The notes under the pieces were generated by a model. The model was given only the letters and a program-made list of their open reading frames with translations. It made no database searches and was not told the origin of the DNA. Positions 33,790 to 44,095 of a stretch of 64,000 bases of DNA are shown piece by piece. The stretch comes from Tupaia tana (lineage: Eukaryota > Chordata > Mammalia > Scandentia > Tupaiidae). Position numbers and translations under genes: made by a program. The stretch is taken from assembly GCA_026018925.1 (NCBI GenBank), contig JAKSZU010000005.1:87623386-87687385 (forward strand), given 5' to 3'. The first letter of the stretch is position 1; each line of letters opens with the position of its first letter.

Positions 33790-34420
33790 TTACCTGACCT
33801 TCTGAGCCATTAAGAAATTGAAAAGTCTATCAGCCAGCAGATGGTGTAGCAGTTACATCACTGTACTACCACATAACCGACCACAGTTTGACTCCAGACC
33901 TGGTGGCTTAAAAATCACGCCGGGCACATATGTGTGCATGCCTAAGATTCAGGGATTCAGGGAGGAGAATGGAGGAGAAGGGACTGTGGTATGACCATCC
34001 TGCATGGGGGCGATTTCTCACTTTCTCTCTCACTCTCTCTCTCTTTTTTTCTCTCTCTCTCTGAGGAGTGCATGTGGCCTAAAGCAAAAACCTCTTAAAA
34101 AAGAAAAAAAGAAATCGAAAAATTTGCACTATCTTATGATGTTGACATGAAAAACTCTTTATGAATTGATGGGGTCTCTAGCCATTTGTGTACACAGTTT
34201 AATTGGTTATACTAAATATTAAAATTGCTTTAATAAACTGTAGGATGGTCCATAAACTAAACTATAGGTTACCTATGCAGAATTTTAATTATGTATTTTA
34301 TACAATGATAACAAAATTTAATTGAGTGTCAAAATTAAACTCTGAAAAACATCTTCATCACATATTTGCAATGAAAGTAAACTATTTTGAGGTATTATTA
34401 TACATAATAGTATACATACA
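33790..34420 (+). repeat. unclassified dispersed repeat, copy 1
   Basis: Shares several aligned blocks with 42880-43225: ATTGGTTATACTAAATATTA against ATTGGCTATACTGAATATTA, CCTATGCAGAATTTT in both, TATTTTATACAATGATAACA against AATTTTATACAAAATAATTC, and CATCTTCATCACATATTTGC against TATCTTCATCAGATTTTTGC. Split by the SINE-A at 33825-34108. No family recognised. Confidence 0.65.
33825..34108 (+). mobile_element. SINE-A nested in the dispersed repeat
   Basis: CAGCCAGCAGATGGTGTAGC head, GGTGGCTTAAAAATCACGCC, a GGGATTCA direct duplication at about 33952-33965, CT tract, AAGCAAAAACCTCTTAAAAA. TSD AAGAAAT(T/C)GAAAA at 33812-33824 and 34109-34121. Confidence 0.87.
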
Positions 34421-35867
34421 TTGTGATATAAAAAGTATGTAGTTATAATATATATGTTGATACTATTCTTTAAGGTGTACTGCGTGGCAAGAATCAATGG
34501 CTGTTATGTAGTTCTATGCCTTCAATAAAAGGAATAAAGGTGTCAAGAAATGCAGGAGTTGAAGTAATATCTCCTTGCACCTTCTCTCCAAGGAAGTAAT
34601 TTGGAGAATGTACATGTTCTGTCCTCACAATTCTGAATTCACTATGTCTAGAGACCCTGGGAAATATCAAAGGACATATTAAGACTTCCACTGAAAATAG
34701 ATGGACCACTACCACCTGGTCATATTTAGATACTTGTTACAAAATAAGTAAGCAAAGAAATGGAATGAATAGTTAATACCGATTATGTTGAAATGGCAAG
34801 GTATTTATACTTAATGCAGGTAGGAAGAAGTCTGGAAATCCATGGACTCTATTAGCTATTTCTTTATCCTTTCATGTATGATTTAACTATGAACAGACAA
34901 ATGAGTGCCTACCAGAAGCTCAGGGATCTCAGCGATGCAGTTGACCCAAGACAGCATCACAGACTATGGAAGTGTAGGTCCAGTGGCGGGTAGAAGTAGT
35001 CCTTTCAACTTTCAAAGTACAGTGATTTGTCTTGAATGAAATTGAAGTATTTTCTTGCAATTACATCCTTGGCAACAACTTCGGCCGCAGGGACTAAAGG
35101 TCATCAGAGTAATTATCCTTTGATAGAGTTTGTCCCTTTGCAATCATGACTAGTTACCATTCTGAAGAATCAATACGAAGACTCCAGTGGGAAGTATGTG
35201 TGTACCCCGTTCTGCAACAGTGCTGGTGTGCTTTGTCTATGCTCTCTCTTACCCTTTATCAGTTTCAGGCACGCTGCTTTCCAATGTGCTTTCATTACCA
35301 CAGCCAGCAGGGAGTGCCTTTATGGGAGAACTGCCCTTAGTCGGCTGGAAATCACTTTCCGGCAAGTGCAGGGATGGCTGAAAGTGCCTGGGAATTTATA
35401 TCTCCTAAGAGACAGTCCTAACTAATGTCTGATGGGTTGGGGACAAATGATTTGGACTGTGCTGAAGTATGACCTACACTATTTTATGAGCCCAGTGGAA
35501 CTTAACATCACAAACTTACAGGTTTTTGCCTTCCAGGCTACTCTCTCACCTTACTCTGCTCTTTTCTGGAAATACTTCCTTTCTAAGAAAGCATTTTCAT
35601 AGAATTCCTCCTCTCAGAATCTTCTTATACAGAGTCCAGTCTAAAACATCACAGAATGTAGTTTGTTGAAATCAGTTAAAGGTAGAAATTATATTCCAAT
35701 GTTTTACTATGAAATGAACAACAAATTACAGAAAATAAACATAAAGATAGCAAATAAAAAGTAAAATAATAGCATGCTAAAAACACAATGTTATTAATGC
35801 TTATTCACAGATTTAACTTTTCCCACCCCTAACTCAACAATGCTTATGTAAACAATATATTTATAAG
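34421..35867. other. unassigned sequence
   Basis: 1.4 kb. The part near 35080-35420 is less AT-rich and opens overlapping frames in different phases (35146-35425). None has a domain I know, and no splice context supports an exon. Confidence 0.4.
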
Positions 35868-36109
35868 ATTGTTTTGTCATATAGTGCATGTATTTGCTGG
35901 AGAGACAGAGAGAGAAGGAAAGTGAGAAATCACCCCTTGAGTGTGAGGTAGCCATGCCATGACCCCTTCTTAATTCTTCCCTTTTGGAATTTTGGGCATG
36001 CACGCACATGCACTTGGAGTGTTCCAAAAGTCGTCAGGCCTTGGACTCAAACCATGGAGTTGGTCATATGAAATTCAGCACCCTAATCACTATGCCAGCT
36101 GCTGGCCCT
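35868..36109 (-). mobile_element. SINE-A, old copy
   Basis: TTGTCATATAGTGCATGTAT tail, GGAGAGACAGAGAGAGAAGG, GGAATTTTGGGCATGCACGC, head CTATGCCAGCTGCTGGCCC. Diverged. Confidence 0.8.
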
Positions 36110-36257
36110 ATATGTAATAATATTTTTAAAATTATTGTTATTATTATTTACCATACTACTGAACAAAAACAAACAAACTAAAAAAAAAGGGTTCTTTTGA
36201 TTGTTTCTTCTCTAGAAAGAAAACATCTACTTTGTAAATTAGATGCTGCTACTTGAG

Positions 36258-36513
36258 TGGGACCAGCCACTGGCATGGTAGTTAATTTGGCTGGATTTCA
36301 CATGGCTGATAGTATAGTTCAAGTCCTGGACCCAACAGCTTGAAAAACATGCTTGGCTATAGTTCCCAAAATTCTGAAAGGAAGGAGAAATGGAAGAGAA
36401 GGCATTAAAGCATGACTATCTTCCATGGGGGAGTGTTTTCTCACTTTCCCTCTCTATCTTTGTGTCTCTCCCTAATGAATTAAAAAATAAATAAATAAAT
36501 AAATAAAATAAAT
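36258..36513 (+). mobile_element. SINE-A-like with AATA tail
   Basis: GGGACCAGCCACTGGCATGG head, body AAATGGAAGAGAAGGCATTA and CCATGGGGGAGTGTTTTCTC, CTCTCTATCTTTGTGTCTCT, then TAATGAATTAAAAAATAAAT and (AAAT)n. The tail is closer to SINE-B than to SINE-A. Confidence 0.8.
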
Positions 36514-36534
36514 TGGTTGAATACAATTAAAGTC

Positions 36535-36695
36535 CAGTTTTATGGCCAATGCTTACTAACTGTATCAGAGACTTAAATGTCTATTATAATCAATTGAATA
36601 AGAGGAGCCAGTCACAAAAGATTGCATGTCATATGATCTGTTTACTTACAGAAAAGGCAAATTAATTCTAGTGACAGAAGGTGGATCGGTGTTTG
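36535..36695 (+). repeat. inverted repeat, left arm (161 bp)
   Basis: Begins CAGTTTTATGGCCAATGCTT and ends GGTGGATCGGTGTTTG. It is the exact reverse complement of 37079-37239, 161 of 161 positions by direct comparison. The sequence is L1 3'-region in type (AGTCACAAAAGATTGCATGT). The bases just outside differ on both sides. Spacer 383 bp. Confidence 0.97.
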
Positions 36696-36889
36696 CTTTC
36701 CACCTATCAAATTATCAAATCTTTGAAATACATTTATGCAATGACTAAATGACTGCATTCCTGTATCTAGTTAAAATTTTAACTAAATGTAGGCAAAATC
36801 AAATCAAACTGTGGCTCTCATGACAATAAACATTATTGATACACTTAGTATAATTGAAATACCCCCAATGACACCTTCCTTTTTCCGAT
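36696..36889. other. spacer of the inverted repeat, unassigned part
   Basis: Not L1-like and not present beyond the right arm. Confidence 0.4.
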
Positions 36890-37480
36890 TTTTACCTTAC
36901 TAATTTTATTGAGGAGTGATTCATATGTAATAAACCGTGTCATTCCAAAATGTATAATTCAGTGAGTCAGATGCATTTGAACCTGTTAAACCACCACATC
37001 CAGGCCCAGGGCATTGCAGTTACCTCTACAGCTCCCTTGAAATTGCTTTAATGTCTGTATCTCTGCCACTGGCAAACACAAACACCGATCCACCTTCTGT
37101 CACTAGAATTAATTTGCCTTTTCTGTAAGTAAACAGATCATATGACATGCAATCTTTTGTGACTGGCTCCTCTTATTCAATTGATTATAATAGACATTTA
37201 AGTCTCTGATACAGTTAGTAAGCATTGGCCATAAAACTGTAAAGGTTTTCCACAGAGGTGATTCCATTTTACTTTTCACAAGCATGGGGTTTTTTGAACC
37301 TCTTGAGTTTTTTGCTCACAGTTGCAATATTTTCCCCTTTCTTATCGTTTTACTCTTTCACTTTTATAATGGTAACCACAGAGCAAACATTGAAAATTTT
37401 GACAAATACCGAACTGTCCATTTTTCTTAATTTTAACATGTGCTCTGTTTATGTCTTGTACAAAAAGTCCAAGTACTGAA
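36890..37480 (-). mobile_element. old L1 3' end and ORF2 end, antisense
   Basis: Minus strand: 3'UTR with CACTCCTCAATAAAATTAGT near 36895-36920 at the downstream end, the 161-bp arm (L1 3' region) at 37079-37239, and an ORF2 piece near 37290-37440 (complement of TTTACTCTTTCACTTTTATA and TTTTGACAAATACCGAACTG). Its 5' continuation is 37500-38950. Confidence 0.6.
37079..37239 (-). repeat. inverted repeat, right arm (161 bp)
   Basis: Exact reverse complement of 36535-36695. This arm lies in its natural L1 context (minus-strand L1 3' end continuing on both sides), so it is the likely source of the inverted duplicate. Confidence 0.97.
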
Positions 37481-37952
37481 AAAGGATGGATTTTTTTTTA
37501 ACTTTCTGTTATATTACATTTTCTGTCTTTTTCAAAACAGCTTATCTTGGTAAATGTACCATGTGTGCCAGGTAAGAACATTCTGCCTCTGCTGTTCATT
37601 GTTCCCTACGATTATCAATTAGTTAAAGACAATTGATAGTGTTAAAATTCTCCAGATTTTACAATTGTTTCACTTGCACTTTTAATTGTTGCGAGAGCCA
37701 TTAAAATTTCCACTTTGTGCACTTTTTTCCCATTACTTCTCTCAGATTTTGTCTTCTGTAATAGTGATGTTCTGTAATTAGATGCATACAAATTTAAAGT
37801 TCTTTTTATTTATTTTTAATATTGCCTTCAAGTTTATTTCACCTGATGTTACTATAAGTCCTCCAATTTTTACAGATTGGTTTGCATTGTACAGGGTTTT
37901 CAATTCTATTATTCTCATCCTATTTATGTCTTTATAATTAGAATTAACTCTT

Positions 37953-38212
37953 TTTTTTTTTTTTTTGAGGTTTTTGCTATAGGGTGCGTGCGCTCGCCAG
38001 ACAGACAGAGAGAGACAGAGAGATAGAAAGTGAGAAATCACCCCCCGGGGGGATGGTCACGCCTCAATCCCTTCTCCTCCATTCTCCTCTTGGGATCTTG
38101 GGCACGCACGCACACATGCCCAGTGTGAGTTTAAGCTACCGGGTCCAGGACTCAAACTGCGGTCGACTACGTGGGAGTCCATCGACATAGCCATTATGCT
38201 AACTGCGATCCC
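37953..38212 (-). mobile_element. SINE-A, young
   Basis: GAGGTTTTTGCTATAGGGTG tail, CCCCCCGGGGGGATGG hairpin, GGTCGACTACGTGGGAGTCC, head CATTATGCTAACTGCGATCC. Perfect 14-bp TSD TAGAATTAACTCTT at 37939-37952 and 38213-38226. Confidence 0.95.
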
Positions 38213-38253
38213 TAGAATTAACTCTTTGTAGATATTATATAATTGGGTCTTAT

Positions 38254-38528
38254 TTATTTTTTTAAGAGGTTTTTGCTATAGGGCATGTGCGCTCCCCAGA
38301 CTGTGTGCTCGCCAGACAGACAGAGACAGAGAGACAGAAAGCAAGAAATCACCCCCCCAGGAGGGATGACCACGCCACAATCCCTTCTCCTCCATTCTCC
38401 TCTTGGGATCTTGGGCATGCACGCACACGCGCCCGGCGTGAGTTTTAAGCCACCAGGTCCGGGACGCGAATTGCGGTCGACTACGTGGGAGTCCAGCGAC
38501 ATAGCCATTACGCTAACTGCTGGTCCCA
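38254..38528 (-). mobile_element. SINE-A, young, with internal duplication
   Basis: The 3' region carries a near-tandem duplication, GTGCGCTCCCCAGAC followed by TGTGTGCTCGCCAGAC (about 38286-38317), where consensus has one copy. Head TTACGCTAACTGCTGGTCCC intact. TSD GGTCTTAT at 38246-38253 and 38529-38536. Confidence 0.93.
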
Positions 38529-38566
38529 GGTCTTATGTTTTTGATCTATTATTATAGCTGCCTCTT

Positions 38567-38825
38567 TTTTTTTTTCTTTTTTTGGAGAGGTTTTTGCTAT
38601 AGGGCGCGTGCGCTCGCCAGACAGACAGAGAGAGACAGAAAGATAGAAAGCAGGAAATCACCCCCCAGGGGGGATGGCCACGCCGCAATCCCTTCTCCTC
38701 CATTCTCCTCTCGGGATCTTGGGCACGCACGCACACGCGCCCGGCAGCCTCCGGGTCCGGGACTCGAACCGCGGTCGACTACGTGGGAGTCCAGCGACAT
38801 AGCCATTACGCTAACTGCTGGTCCC
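38567..38825 (-). mobile_element. SINE-A, young near-consensus copy
   Basis: Near-complete CpG retention; GGGACTCGAACCGCGGTCGA at the T and anticodon arms. A few bases are lost between body and head (CCCGGCAGCCTCCGGG). Perfect 14-bp TSD TATAGCTGCCTCTT at 38553-38566 and 38826-38839. Confidence 0.95.
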
Positions 38826-39002
38826 TATAGCTGCCTCTTCATATGGGGTTTAGCTTACTGATGTTTAATGTAATTATTGATATGACTGAGTATAAATCAG
38901 CTATTTATTATATTTTTACTACTTTCTCCTATGATTTCACATTAACTGCCATTTGTATTATGCAAAAAATTGCAATTTGTTAATATATTGCATTTAAGCT
39001 AT

Positions 39003-39455
39003 ACTTTTTTATTTATTTTTATTTACTTTTTTAATACATTTAATCACATTATTTAGCTTACAAGGTGATCATAACATTTCTCCCCGGTCTAGTTGATCAA
39101 AATATAACAACACTACCTCCCTGTCTCAACAATGCTGTCTTCATATCTCTCCTCCAAATGTTCTTCCCCAGGCCCCACTCCTCCACACATTCCATATCTG
39201 GCATTCACATCCACCTCTTGTGTTTGTACATCCTTTAGCCCATCAGTTTCTGTTATAGGGTGTGGACATTCAGTATATATTAAGTGGGGACATACATTGT
39301 CTCTCCTTCATAGCCTGGCTTGCTTCACTCAGCAGTAAATCTTCCATATTCTTCCATTTTCTGTCAAAAGCCAGGGTTTTGTTGTTCTTAATGGCTGAAT
39401 AGTATTCCATAGAGTAAATGTGCCACAGTTTTTCAATCCATTCAGCCGTATGGGG
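39003..39455 (-). mobile_element. L1 3' end with 3'UTR, sense part of an inverted L1
   Basis: Minus strand: end of ORF2 (GGAATACTATTCAGCCATTA near 39391-39410), 3'UTR with GTATGTCCCCACTTAATATA, then an A-rich end (T-rich on plus, 39006-39034). With 39475-40392 it forms one minus-strand L1 carrying a 5' inversion. The element lies inside the older L1 split at 38950/40445. Confidence 0.82.
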
Positions 39456-39474
39456 GCATTAACCATAGCCACTA

Positions 39475-40392
39475 AAAGTATAAGATACTTAGGGATAAAT
39501 CTAACCAGAGAAGTTAAAGACCTCCACAAGGAAAACTATGAGAAGCTAAAAAAAGAAATTGAAAATGACACAAAAAAGTGGAAGGACATCCCATGTTTCT
39601 GGATTGGAAGAATTAATATAACCAAAATGACAATTCTACCCAAATTAATCTACCTATTTAATGCAATGCCAATCAAAGTACCAGACACATTCTTCACAGA
39701 TTTAGAAAAGATAATCATAAAATTCGTCTGGAATAACAAAAGACCCCGCATTGCCAAAGCAATTCTACAAAAGAAGAGTGGAGTGGGTGGCATCTCACTC
39801 CCTGACCCGAAAATATACCACAAAGCTGTGGTAATCAAAACAGCATGGTATTGGCACTGGAACAGACATGTGGACCAATGGAACAGAATTGAGTCCACAG
39901 GAATAAATTCCCAATCATTCAGTCAACTGTTTTTTGACAAGGGGTACCAGTCAATCCAGTGGGAAAAGGAAAACCTCTTCAGCAAATAGTGCTAGAAAAA
40001 CTGGATTTCCACCTGTAGAAAGATTAATCTGAATCCCTACCTCTCACCTTTGACAAAAATCAAGTCAAAGTGGATCAAGGATCTAAATCTAAGACCCCAA
40101 ACTATTAAACTGCTTCTAGAAAACCTGGGGAAACTCTGGGAGACATTGAAGTAGGGAAAGACTTCTTACATAAGACCCCCAAAGCACAGTTGATAATCCC
40201 CAAAATAGACAAGTGGGATTACATCAGAATAAGAAGTTTCTGCATGTCAAAAGACACAGAATGCATCAGATAAGGGAGTGATAACCCGAATACATAAGGA
40301 ACTAAAGAAGCTGTTTGGAAAAAAGATGATGAACCCTATTAAAAGATGGGAGAAGGAGTTAAAAAGAACACTCACTAAAGATGACATACTAA
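39475..40392 (+). pseudogene. L1 ORF2 C-terminal segment, inverted part
   Basis: Best L1 frame in the window: an open frame reaches 39989 with [20 protein letters not shown], then [40 protein letters not shown] and [15 protein letters not shown], the ORF2p region after the RT domain. The frame ends at TAG (39987-39989) where other L1s have TGG; sense continues beyond with WCWKNWIST-like sequence, then stops and frameshifts. The first about 18 residues of the long frame belong to the neighbouring inverted piece, so the ATG at 39420 is not a real start. Relic only. Confidence 0.9.
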
Positions 40393-40444
40393 TAGTCGAC
40401 TACGTGGGAGTCCAGTCTAAGACATAGCCATTACGCTAACTGCT
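40393..40444 (-). mobile_element. SINE-A head-only fragment
   Basis: About 52 bp covering only the tRNA-like head: GTCGACTACGTGGGAGTCCA, a few extra bases (GTCTAA), GACATAGCCATTACGCTAAC. CpGs are intact. It abuts the 5' boundary of the inverted L1. Confidence 0.85.
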
Positions 40445-41190
40445 TCAAAGTCCTTGTTTTCAACATCTTAAAGAATTTGCTCCTTGGGAACTTCTGGTTG
40501 CCATTAGTCTTCTGATTAGATTATATTTATTATTTTATTTTATTTTTTGCCACAGAGTGGTCTCACATATTTTAAATAAATTGAGAAACAAAACATTTTG
40601 AATTTAGTCTGTCAAGATTTTTTTTCATTTGTCTCTGGTCTCTTGAAGTACATTTTTGAAATTGGTTCCTTCTTTTCAATGGGAATGTCTTAGATGAGGT
40701 CCTCTTCTTAATGAGGTCCTCTTCATGTCTGCTTTGTTGACATTTTGAATGTGTAAAGCTCTGTCTTTCAAAATGTGGGAGAAGTTTTTGTTTATAACTC
40801 TTGCAGCTATGTGTTTTTGTTCCCCCTCATTTTCCTTCTCCTTTCTTTCTGTAATACTTATGAACTGTGTGGTGGATACAGAAGTGTCTCAAAAAATCAT
40901 GAAATTATCTTTATTTTTAATCAATTTTTTTATCTCTCACTCAAAATAGATAAGTTTCTCTTTCTTCACTTTTTGTGACTTTTTCTTTAATCCTCATTCT
41001 GCTATTCTGTTTGTTTTAGGGATTGTATTTTTATGTTTTATAATTAACTTTCTATTATAAATTTCTTTACTGAAATTTCCAGTTTTCCAGTCATTAAAAT
41101 TGTATGTTAGTTTGACACTCTGAGCATAGTGATAATAGCCACATTAATTTTTTCCCCCTCATCTTTGTCATTTTAGGATTGTCGTTGTCT
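40445..41190 (-). mobile_element. old L1 5' region, antisense (continuation)
   Basis: Antisense L1 5'-region sequence (AGAAGTTTTTGTTTATAACT, TTCTGTAATACTTATGAACT, CATGAAATTATCTTTATTTT). In L1 order it lies upstream of 37500-38950, so both are probably one old element opened by the L1 at 39003-40392. Confidence 0.5.
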
Positions 41191-41205
41191 TAAAATTTAA
41201 GAATG

Positions 41206-41483
41206 GGTAGTCAGCAGGTGGCATGGTGGTGAAGACACTGGACTCCCACATGCCCTACCATGCTTTGAGCCTAGACTGTATAACTTGAAACTCACACCAT
41301 TCATGTGTGCATACATGCCTAAAATCCCAGGAGGAGAATGAGAAGGAATCACAGCATGGCCATCCCCTGAGTGAGTGGAGTGATATTTTTACTTTCCCTC
41401 TCATGGTCTCTCTGTCTCTCTTCGGTGGCAAGCGCATGTGCCCTATGGCAAAACAAACAAGCAATTAAAAAAAAAAAAAAAAC
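41206..41483 (+). mobile_element. SINE-A
   Basis: GTAGTCAGCAGGTGGCATGG head, CCCACATGCCCTACCATGC, CCCAGGAGGAGAATGAGAAG, CCCTATGGCAAAACAAACAA tail plus A-run. Short TSD AAGAATG at 41199-41205 and 41484-41490. Confidence 0.87.
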
Positions 41484-41490
41484 AAGAATG

Positions 41491-42879
41491 AATCATAGTT
41501 TCTGATCTTTATAGTTTTGTCTTGCATTATTGTGTCATGGATATTATAATGCTATATATAGATATTCAAAATTGTGTTAATTGTTCCAATTACCATTGAT
41601 TTTTAAAAATCATTTTAGGTGAAAATCAACTTGGTTAAACTTAAAGTATAGACTGTCATGTCTGAACTGGAAAGCACCTCAGAATTCCCTCTAATTGTCT
41701 TAGCTTTATCTGAAAAATGCTTACTCTCCCCCCTACATGTGAGGTTCAGAGTTAAGTCAGAAACTAGATTTACTCTGTACACAATTAGGTATTCCTCTTA
41801 TCTCACTCTATCCTTCCTGGAGTTGTCTTGATTCTATTTCATGTTTGTTTCCTTGCCTCAGGGCTCTTTCACCTGTTTTATTTTGGTCCAGAAAGACAGT
41901 GAGGCTTTCTTTTGTAGTTTTAACCTTTTGGAACATTTCTTAGACTAAAGCTGAGAAACAAATGGATAAATTAAGAAAGAAGGAGCTAGTAATGTAAGTA
42001 TTGTTGGCTCCTTCCTAATTTTAACAGTTCTCAAAGTCTAATTGTTTTACTTTGACTTACTGAGTTTTAGACTATTACATCATGTCCAAAGACTATATTT
42101 ATTATGTACAAGATAAGTGGCTAGTTAGGAATCTCTTAATCCTCACCGTAAATTAAGTAACCTTCCTCTTTCGGGGAATTTTCAATTTCTTACTCTTTTG
42201 TATTATATTAACAAATAAAATTTTTATATGTGTTATACTTTATATAAATATTAGAAGATTGTATATTTAGATATTTCATGTTGTATTTTAACTTAATTAT
42301 CTGATTTTCTCTTGACAATGCAATTTTACTAAAGAAATATCTTGTTATAATATATAATATCACACAGTGCATCATTTCAACATTTGACAAGAATGAACAC
42401 ATTTTTTGGTGAGCTATCTCTATGCCCAATTATCATAATATCATTTTGTTTTATTTATTCTACCCCTAAAGCAGACCACATTTGATCGTATGCCTGCTCT
42501 ACCTTACATAACCGATGAATATGTACCAACATTGTTAAGGGAAATGACCACATCATAGTTGTTCTAGTAGTTTTTAGAAATAGTATATTTAAATTACCTA
42601 TGTTGTAAAGTTATATTTTTTAGTAACCAATTAGATTTTTGAAATAAATGTCTTTTGAATAAGCATACATATTTTTATGCTAAATTATAATCATGATGAG
42701 GATTTAAATTTTATTTTCATTAAGAACATTTATCTTTATCATATAATATATTATTCATAAAAAATCCAAAATGTTTGCACTTCTCACTTAACTTTGAATG
42801 TTTCCAAGCATGAGGCAAGTTAAGATTGCTGACTTAGTTTATAACTGTTCACTAGATTCAGGTCAAGTAATGGATTCTG
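41491..42879. other. unassigned AT-rich sequence
   Basis: 1.4 kb, no recognised element. Confidence 0.4.
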
Positions 42880-43225
42880 AAACCATTCCAGACAGCCTGA
42901 ATCTCCTACATCATTAAGGGGTTGACAGACTTTACCCTACCTAGTGATGTTAGCATGATAAACTAGGAATTCATGGTGCCTCTAGCCATGGTGCCTCAAG
43001 TACAGAGCCTAATTGGCTATACTGAATATTAAATTTTCTTTAATAACCATAAACTTTAGTTTTCCTATGCAGAATTTTTAAGCATATAATTTTATACAAA
43101 ATAATTCACTCTAACTGAAAGTCAAATTTGAGTTCTGAAGAATATCTTCATCAGATTTTTGCAATTCAACAAAGCTGATATACTCTGTACACAATTGGTG
43201 CATTGCTATACATTATTATAGATCT
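42880..43225 (+). repeat. unclassified dispersed repeat, copy 2
   Basis: Same orientation and block order as 33790-34420, without a SINE. Shared blocks listed under copy 1. A local CATGGTGCCTC duplication occurs at 42974-42998. Upstream, GCCTGAATCTCCTACATCAT aligns with GACCTTCTGAGCCATTAAGA of copy 1. Confidence 0.65.
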
Positions 43226-43491
43226 TCTTAGTTTTGCTATAATTCTCAGGATTATTTATTTTTTTCTATAACAAAGCTCTATATTTCCACACTTTATAAT
43301 AGTAGGAATAATTGAAAAAAAGTGCATGACTGATGTAAATTTTGAGAAAACATAGGCATCAGTGAGATATTTTTGGCATTTGGACTGCATGAAATACTTT
43401 GTAAAGACGTCTTTTAGAATTTTTACATGATATGTGTAATCTATCCTGTATTGTCTCACCCAAAATGAATAATACATGCAATATACTTTGT
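43226..43491. other. unassigned sequence
   Basis: Nothing recognisable. Confidence 0.4.
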
Positions 43492-43702
43492 CAAAGAGTA
43501 GAGTCTGAGGAAGGACATTTAGAAAGAAAATAGAGAGGCAAAGCATTAATGGGACAAAGAAATATGGTATTATCCGCTGAAGATAATTTTATATTATTAT
43601 CAACTGGACTAGGGAGAAATGTACATGTGTTGGAATATTCACTTTGTAAGTTAAATAACATGAATGAATATATAAAAGAACATGAAATAAAAAAAAAAGA
43701 AT
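43492..43702 (+). mobile_element. L1 3'UTR end, strongly 5' truncated
   Basis: Matches the 3' end at 24906-25121: TAGAGTCTGAGGAAGGACAT, AATGTACATGTGTTGGAATA, TTCACTTTGTAAGTTAAATA, then CATGAAATAAAAAAAAAAGA. Only about 200 bp of the element was copied. Confidence 0.85.
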
Positions 43703-43828
43703 CTAATGCAATGTTACCTAAAAGACACATCTATTTATTGGAGTCTGGAAATGGAAGATACAAATCTCTCAGTTATAAAATATTATGAACCATGAGAGTT
43801 ATTTTAAAGTAAATTTGAAAATTAAATG

Positions 43829-44084
43829 AGATAGGACCAAGAGTTGGAGTAATGCCTATGTCACTGGGTTCCCATGTAGTCGACCGCGGTTCAAGTCCTG
43901 GACCCAGTGGCTTAAACTCTGGGTGCATGTGCTTGTGTGCCCAAGATCCTGAGAGGAGAATGGAGGAAAAGGATTGCGGCATGGCTAATCCCCTGGGGGG
44001 GGTGATTTCTCGCTTTCTGTCTCTCTGTCTTTGTCATTCTGGTGAGCGCACATGCCCTACAGCAAAAACCTTTCCAAAAGAAAA
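43829..44084 (+). mobile_element. SINE-A
   Basis: AGGACCAAGAGTTGGAGTAA head, GTAGTCGACCGCGGTTCAAG, ATGGAGGAAAAGGATTGCGG, CCCTGGGGGGGGTGATTTCT, GCCCTACAGCAAAAACCTTT. TSD AAAATTAAATG at 43818-43828 and 44085-44095. Confidence 0.92.
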
Positions 44085-44095
44085 AAAATTAAATG

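Larger units (their letters stand above)
37500..38950 (-). mobile_element. old L1 5'/ORF2 region, antisense, split by three SINEs
   Basis: Antisense L1 blocks: GTAAATGTACCATGTGTGCC near 37552, AATTAGATGCATACAAATTT near 37777, ATTATATAATTGGGTCTTAT near 38233 and TAATGTAATTATTGATATGA near 38867. SINE-A copies at 37953-38212, 38254-38528 and 38567-38825 interrupt it. Much older than its SINE guests. Confidence 0.65.

Noticed and set aside
35146-35425. Three overlapping ORFs in a GC-richer block, considered as an exon
   Set aside because: Different frames are open over the same bases, with no codon bias visible and no recognised protein.
39420-39989. 189-aa ORF as an active gene
   Set aside because: It is an L1 ORF2 relic; the first residues come from the opposite-strand L1 part across the inversion junction, and the frame ends at a premature TAG.
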